Shown in pieces: positions 58,698 through 64,000 of a DNA stretch of 64,000 nucleotides; the stretch's first letter is position 1; each line of letters begins with the position of its first letter. The notes under the pieces are model-generated. The model was not told the DNA's origin, searched no databases, and saw nothing but the letters and a program-made list of their open reading frames with translations. Source of the stretch: Lithodes maja (taxonomy: Eukaryota; Arthropoda; Malacostraca; Decapoda; Lithodidae); assembly GCA_037953745.1 (NCBI GenBank), contig JBAKBP010006558.1, positions 45,075 to 109,074 on the forward strand, read 5' to 3'. The position numbers and the translations under genes were made by a program.

Positions 58698-61360
58698 CTA
58701 CAAAACCAAACAGATAACCTCATCATCCTTAACGACATCCATCAACATACCCATATTCCTCACCAAGCCCTCTATAACCCATCATCTCCAGACATCACCT
58801 TTTGCTCCCCAGAACTCGCCCCCACAACATCCTGGAGGGTGGTCAGAACCTTAGGCTCTGACCACCTCCCGATCATTATCACCACCAAAACCAGACTCAC
58901 CCCAGCTAGCCACAAACACACATACACCAATTATAAAAGAGCTAACTGGGAAGCATTTACAAATGAGACAGAACAACACTTCACAACTCTAAACAGTACA
59001 CCCATCACTAACATCAACAATGCTGTACACATACTCAATAAAACTATCCAAAACGCTGACAAGAAACACATTCCAAGAGGTAACAGAAAAAGACACAACC
59101 CCAACTTCACACCAGAAATTCAAAACCTCATCAGACAACGCGACACACTGAAACACTCCCCAGCACCCCACACACAAGACATCACACAACAAATTCAAGC
59201 ACTCAACACCCAAACTAACAACAAAATACAAGAACAACAAAAACTAAATTGGAATAACTTCCTACAAACACTTGATCACAAAACAAACCCCAAAAAACTC
59301 TACAAAACACTAAACAGCATCACACTTTCCAACAGCAACACAACACAATCACATGCTGCAATCACAACAACAGACTCTACTCCTTCATGTAAACAACAAG
59401 CAAACACTCTCATCAATCACTTCTCACATGTCAGCCACCTAAAACCTCACAAAGACGACCGACGTGTCATCCGACGTAAGAGACAATTCCCCACAGACCC
59501 TGACTATACACCCTTCACCAATCACCAGACAAAGCATATCATCAACAATCTCAAGCACTCACCCGCCTGTGGCCTAGACAACATAAGCAACATACACCTC
59601 AGACACCTGGGACCACAAGGCATACAAACACTCACTAACATATCAAACTACAGCTATTCACACAACACAATACCAGACATTTGGAAGCATGGTATCATCA
59701 TCACATTCCCCAAACCCAACAAAGACCCCACGCTACCCTCCTCGCACCGCCCCATCACACTCCTTTGCTCCCCCTCCAAAGTCATGGAACGCCTAGTATT
59801 ACAACTAATTACACCCGACCTACCCCTAGCTCCAACACAACATGGCTTTAGACCACTGCACTCCACAAACACTCTTCTCACAGACCTTACACAAAGAGCT
59901 TTTGACGGCATCAACTCAGCTAGACCACCACACAGATCACTATTAGCCACACTCGACATTAGTAAAGCCTTCGATGCCATCCCCCGCCACAACCTAACAA
60001 ACAAAATCTACAACACAAACATGCACAACAACACAAAAAGGTGGCTGGCCAACTTCCTAGCAGGCAGATGTGCACACGTATCTTTTGCCGGTCAGTCATC
60101 AAAAATCAGAAACTTTCCAAACGGAGTCCCACAAGGATCCGTCCTATCGCCCGCACTCTTCAATCTGTACATGCACGATATAACTACACCCAATACTCCC
60201 CAAATAAACTTAGCCTCCTATGCAGATGACATAACACTCACATGCACACACCATGACCCAAGAAGAGCAACAGATCTCCTTCAACCCTATCTCAACACAC
60301 TACATGGCTGGTGCACTACAAACAGACTTAATCTAGCCCCAGCCAAATCCACCGCAACCCTGCTCACAAGCTGGACAGGTGAACACGAATACATCCCTCA
60401 ACTCACCATAAACAAGACACCCCTAACACATACACACACACCCACAATCCTAGGAGTAACATATGATACTCATATGACATTCAAACAGCACACCACAAAC
60501 ATTAAAAAGAAACTGACACCCAGACTTAACGCCCTCAGGTCACTTGCTCACACAAAATTTGGACACAACAAAGAAACTACCACCACAGTATATAAACAAT
60601 ACATAAGATCAGTAATGGAATACGCAAGCCCAGCCTGGGCTTCTAACCTAGCTGAAACACATCATAAGACCTTACAGACGATTCAAAACAAAGCCCTGAA
60701 GATCATTACAGGCTGCACAGCTACTGCACCCACAGATCATCTACATCAAGAAACCAAAATCCTCAAAGTCAAAGACCATCTGGACATGAGAGGCACTCAA
60801 TTCCTGGCAGCAGCCTCCACGAACCAAGACCACCCACTAAACTACATGGCAACACACCCACAGACACCAAGAAATATCAAAACAACACCCAGCACACGGT
60901 ATCACACACAATTATTGTCCTCTCTCCCTCCCTGCCCACCCCGAACCAACTTCCAGAAGCACATCCATACTCATATCTCTCGCCAATCCATCCACTCACT
61001 CACAGACAACACGCAGCTGCATGCACGACCTCCCGAAATCCATCCTTCCGAATCCTCCCTCCCTCGCGAGGACAGAGTCCACCTGGCCAGGCTGAGATGC
61101 GGACACCATCCAGCTCTCCTGAGCTATCAGAAGAGACTGGATGACTCCGTTGTCGACGCCTGCCCGGGATGTAACACAGCACCCCATACCATTAAACACA
61201 TCATAGAAGACTGCATTTCACACAACCACTTACGCCAACAACACAACCTACACTCAATGAGAGCTCTGTGGGAAAGCCCGATCGTGGCCGTGGCCTTCCT
61301 CAGGGACTCGGGGCTGTTCGGCCAGGCAGCTTAGGGAACAACAACAACAACAACAACAAC
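58696..61360 (+). mobile_element. 2A/PHD LINE, copy 4: 5'-truncated
   Basis: Starts at TACTACAAAAC inside the endonuclease and ends with (CAA)n at 61360. Both flanks are the 31-bp minisatellite; up to 23 bases (ATTTTTATAGTACTGTAGCT and on) repeat on each side and may be the target-site duplication. Very similar to copy 2. Confidence 0.92.
58698..61334 (+). CDS. LINE endonuclease C terminus and full RT, open frame
   Basis: The frame is open from the truncation point through the SDH motif (LGSDHLPIIITT), RT motifs (RPITLLCSPSK, LDISKAFDAIPRHN, GVPQGSVLSPALFN, the catalytic YADDITLT) and the C-terminal CPGC...H...C cluster to the stop at 61332-61334, over 870 codons. Compared with copy 2 it has LDISKAFD where copy 2 has LDSSKAFD; the former is the usual form of motif A. 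There is no start codon of its own because of 5' truncation. Confidence 0.9.
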   Translation, partial: LQNQTDNLIILNDIHQHTHIPHQALYNPSSPDITFCSPELAPTTSWRVVRTLGSDHLPIIITTKTRLTPASHKHTYTNYKRANWEAFTNETEQHFTTLNSTPITNINNAVHILNKTIQNADKKHIPRGNRKRHNPNFTPEIQNLIRQRDTLKHSPAPHTQDITQQIQALNTQTNNKIQEQQKLNWNNFLQTLDHKTNPKKLYKTLNSITLSNSNTTQSHAAITTTDSTPSCKQQANTLINHFSHVSHLKPHKDDRRVIRRKRQFPTDPDYTPFTNHQTKHIINNLKHSPACGLDNISNIHLRHLGPQGIQTLTNISNYSYSHNTIPDIWKHGIIITFPKPNKDPTLPSSHRPITLLCSPSKVMERLVLQLITPDLPLAPTQHGFRPLHSTNTLLTDLTQRAFDGINSARPPHRSLLATLDISKAFDAIPRHNLTNKIYNTNMHNNTKRWLANFLAGRCAHVSFAGQSSKIRNFPNGVPQGSVLSPALFNLYMHDITTPNTPQINLASYADDITLTCTHHDPRRATDLLQPYLNTLHGWCTTNRLNLAPAKSTATLLTSWTGEHEYIPQLTINKTPLTHTHTPTILGVTYDTHMTFKQHTTNIKKKLTPRLNALRSLAHTKFGHNKETTTTVYKQYIRSVMEYASPAWASNLAETHHKTLQTIQNKALKIITGCTATAPTDHLHQETKILKVKDHLDMRGTQFLAAASTNQDHPLNYMATHPQTPRNIKTTPSTRYHTQLLSSLPPCPPRTNFQKHIHTHISRQSIHSLTDNTQLHARPPEIHPSESSLPREDRVHLARLRCGHHPALLSYQKRLDDSVVDACPGCNTAPHTIKHIIEDCISHNHLRQQHNLHSMRALWESPIVAVAFLRDSGLFGQAA

Positions 61361-61453
61361 ATTTTTATAGTACTGTAGCTATAATGTTAACATTTTTATA
61401 GTACTGTAGCTATAATGTTAACATTTTTATAGTACTGTAGCTATAATGTTAAC
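61361..61453. repeat. 31-bp minisatellite, right portion (3 units)
   Basis: Three near-identical tandem units followed by ATTTTGGTTTGTTGGATATG, which also follows the diverged single unit at about 58405-58442. A larger segmental tandem duplication thus underlies the array. Confidence 0.9.
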
Positions 61454-62163
61454 ATTTTGGTTTGTTGGATATGCACATATTCAAGTACTTTGTCAAACGT
61501 TTTTGCCATGGCCATGATGTTATAAATTAATACACTGATATACCAGAAATGTAATTATTTTCTGATAAAACTCTAGTGTTAGCTTAGTAATCCATGTGCT
61601 TCTTAAACGGTATAAACTATTTTCGATAAATAGTGTGAATCTTAAACTCCTTCAAAACCTGTGTGTCCAGATATTGTGACTCAATTTTTATACCCAAGTT
61701 CATGTTTTTATTAACAAGCTTGATTGTAGATATTGTACATTCTCCAGAGATAAGTTCATTAACCCTTACTGTACCAGCGACGTCTTTTTTATTTAGTTCT
61801 AGCTAAATTTTGATGATTCTGTGCAGCTTAGGAAGGATATATGGTAGCTAAAAGTATTAATCGGGATAGTTTGCAGCCTTTAAATCAGTAGACGTCCTTC
61901 CTAAACTTAATAAAATTGTCTAATCATTGCCAGAATATAATACAAAGGATGTTACCGGTACTGTACGGGTTATTTGACAATCCTACAAAGGTGAGCAAAA
62001 TAGTGTGACGTTAAAAAGTAAAGTCAGTATCACAAGAGGGTTTTTTCCCTCAACTTTTATCATCAACAAAGCAGTGATCTGGTAGTGAATAAGCTAGGTC
62101 TCCAGAAAAATTACCAGAATTTACCATCGAAAGCTAATGACATAAGCTCTCGTACAACTTAGA
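61454..62163. other. AT-rich spacer
   Basis: No gene recognised. TTAACCCTTACTGTACCAGC at about 61760 looks like a TTAA-CCC MITE left end. A GACGTC sequence follows it and another lies at about 61892, but no paired right end was found. Confidence 0.5.
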
Positions 62164-62560
62164 CAGACATACATACATAAGTCTGACACCTTGCTTTCGC
62201 AGAAAGCCTCCCAAAAGGGATGACCATGGCAGAAACTGCCCCCAGATATGCCCCCACTGCCCACTCCACATTGCTAATTCCTCTATGGTGATTAAGACCA
62301 TTAAGACTGAAGGAGCAGACCCAGAGCAGTCCCTCTCCTGGATGGCACTTCCACCACTGTTTGGCTACTTTCTTTACCCCAATGGCAGCCCTTGCCGGCA
62401 GCATTCCAGGCAGAAGGAATGTTCTGAAGAGTGAGACCACTGGTCCACTGCTACAAGTGAAGACTGTCATGATAAAGTGCTGTATCTTCAATTTACATGT
62501 TTCCTCATTTAAATTGTCAGTAATATTTTGAATCTGGTGTAGACCTACAATCAAAACACA
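62164..62560 (-). pseudogene. Degenerate RTE-like LINE 3' end
   Basis: The minus strand near 62230 reads GGCAGTTTCTGCCATGGTCA followed by a CAAGGTGTCAGAC end and a (TATG)n tail. This parallels the 3' end of the RTE-like fragment at 35546-35640 (GACGTTTCTGTCATGGCCAT, CAAGGCGTCAGAG, (GAT)n tail). A 131-codon frame covers it, with no recognisable RT motif. Confidence 0.45.
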
Positions 62561-63368
62561 AAGTTCCTTCCCATCTTTGTTCTGAGTGAAGCCTTTCCAA
62601 AAACTTGACTTAAAACAAAGGTTGAATGGAACTTTTGGTTTTTGACTGTACTTTGAATTTTGCTCAATGTTTCATTTTTTTATTAAACAGACACTTGCTA
62701 GCTACAGACGTATATCAAGCAGTCATATCTTCTGCTCTTTGTAAATGTATTTAATGAACACCTCAAATCTGCTACACATGGCCCAGATATCACCAAGTGT
62801 ATTGGTTAGAATTTGGTAAGCTATGGAAGATTTGTGTACTGGTTCTGTGCTCTCTTCACCTTAGTAATCCAAGGTCTTCTTAAACCAAATGAACTCTGAC
62901 AATAATGAATATATAATACAAAACAATTAAGTCGAAAGTACTGATTCATATAGTAGTTTACTGTGTGATTAAATATTACCTATGCTGAACAAAATTGTCT
63001 GTCAATAACCAAAGTACAGTACAAGTTTTCATCATAGCCAACATAAAAATTCAGCATTGCATTAAATTTACATCGTCTAATTGTGCATAACCAATATATA
63101 ATTCACCACTGCTTTACTGCAAACATGTCTAAATATCACCATGCTGTAGACATTACTAAATCTACCTTTCTTATATCACCAAAGACATAAAACCTAACTG
63201 ACGTCTCGAGTAGCGTCACCTCCAAAGTTATACTAGTGATTAACCTCTTTAGTGCGATGTGGCCTTTTTTTACCTTTTCTTCTGGCTAACATTAGACAAT
63301 TTTATGCAGTTTATGAAGATCCGATGTGATGTAGATGATATATTGACATAGTATTTACTCCTTTGAGT
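62561..63368. other. AT-rich spacer
   Basis: No gene or RNA recognised. TTAACCTCTTTAGTGCG at about 63240 is another possible TTAA-type MITE end without a partner. Confidence 0.5.
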
Positions 63369-63556
63369 CCTATAAATTGATTAAAATGTAAAACTTGCAA
63401 ACTAAACAAACCAAAATTGGGACAAGGACAATATAAAGTCAAATTAAATTATCAAAATCGCTATGTGGAAACAACGCTTACTAAAATGAAAATTATTAAA
63501 TAAAAGAACACAATCCACCACATAGGGTGTACATTACTACATGAGCAAGTTAATCT
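63369..63556. repeat. Dispersed repeat, copy 2 (pair with 55821-56002)
   Basis: Same orientation and content as the first copy; the homology ends at GCAAGTTAATCT on both. Confidence 0.85.
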
Positions 63557-64000
63557 GTTTCCCAAGCAAACTAATCGCACATATAACAACGCACTATCGT
63601 CACGTTAAAGGAATTAGTCAAGTTTGGGAAGTCCAGGACGTTCTGGTAAATTTTTACTAAACTCTGCATGAATAAAGAATTATAATTATTAAGAATTATT
63701 AATTATTATTAATTATTATATTATTATTTTTATAAAGAATTATTATAATTATAATTATATAATTATAAGATTTAGACAATTGTTTAATTGTACAGTACAC
63801 TTAACCTCTGAAGTGCTGACGTATTTGAGGTTTTTCGTCACTAAAATATTCATTGTACCATTAATAGCATTAATAATTATCCATATGCGCCTATTATGGG
63901 TTGATTATAAAGGTATTAACCTGAAACAACAATAAAACGAGTGAAAACAGCGTTTGGATGGTCAAAATCGGAGATATAGCCCGCGAGTTGTATAATGTAT
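63557..64000. other. AT-rich spacer with AAT/TAATTA low complexity
   Basis: A TAATTAT-type low-complexity stretch lies at about 63680-63770. No gene recognised; the window ends here. Confidence 0.5.

Noticed and set aside
1..64000. Host protein-coding genes with introns
   Set aside because: Every long ORF with recognisable motifs is a transposable-element protein; I found no exon chain with splice signals outside them, although small exons in the AT-rich spacers cannot be excluded by eye.

Overview
This is a eukaryotic, arthropod-like genome window built almost entirely of transposable elements nested in one another. I see no convincing host protein-coding gene. The mix is DIRS-like tyrosine-recombinase retrotransposons with inverted terminal repeats, an integrase-before-RT Ty3/gypsy element, RTE-, CR1-, L2- and jockey-type LINEs, a Tigger/pogo transposon, TTAA- and TA-flanked MITEs, and AT-rich microsatellite-bearing spacers. 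That mix suggests a large invertebrate genome, most likely a decapod crustacean. This is an inference from element content, not a species identification.

Layout. 1-7112: DIRS-like element A (+), entered inside its RNase H and ending in an internal complementary region and terminal repeat. It is interrupted by a 1.05-kb Tigger-type MITE (618-1672) and by a TTAA-flanked piggyBac-like MITE (2546-5769), which itself carries a complete Tigger transposon with an unbroken 683-aa transposase. 7113-15225: a Ty3/gypsy element on the minus strand in the order gag-protease-integrase-RT-RNase H (Gmr1-like), with one truncated LTR and one long LTR holding a second piggyBac-like MITE. 15226-16230: CR1-like LINE fragment. 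16661-17215: terminal region of a DIRS element in minus orientation.

17420-36186: a stack of insertions in a second DIRS element (B, minus strand). Its ORF1, RT, RNase H and half of its recombinase are split by a Tigger-type MITE, a jockey-like LINE that itself contains an RTE LINE, a 4-kb CR1-like LINE with two open ORFs, and copies of a LINE encoding a 2A-like peptide plus a PHD-type zinc finger. Several target-site duplications can be read at single-base resolution, so the order of insertion can be inferred. 36188-40990: an L2-type LINE whose first ~70 bases are U4 snRNA-like.

41445-50744: a third DIRS-like element (C, +) with ~300-bp inverted terminal repeats and an internal complementary region containing the joined ends. 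Its coding strand is extremely poor in adenine and several catalytic aspartates are lost; it carries a tRNA-derived SINE and a CR1-like LINE fragment. 50944-54155: near full-length RTE LINE (-). 54156-64000: AT-rich spacer with small MITEs, a three-copy TTAA-flanked repeat, a tRNA-like sequence, a further 2A-LINE copy inserted in a 31-bp minisatellite, and a degenerate RTE-like 3' end.

The genes here do not form pathways. They are selfish replication modules (endonuclease/RT, RT/RNase H/tyrosine recombinase, gag/protease/integrase, DDE transposase), mostly broken by frameshifts. The least damaged are the Tigger transposase, the CR1-like ORF1/ORF2 pair, the gypsy gag-protease-integrase frame and the 831-aa 2A-LINE RT frame.
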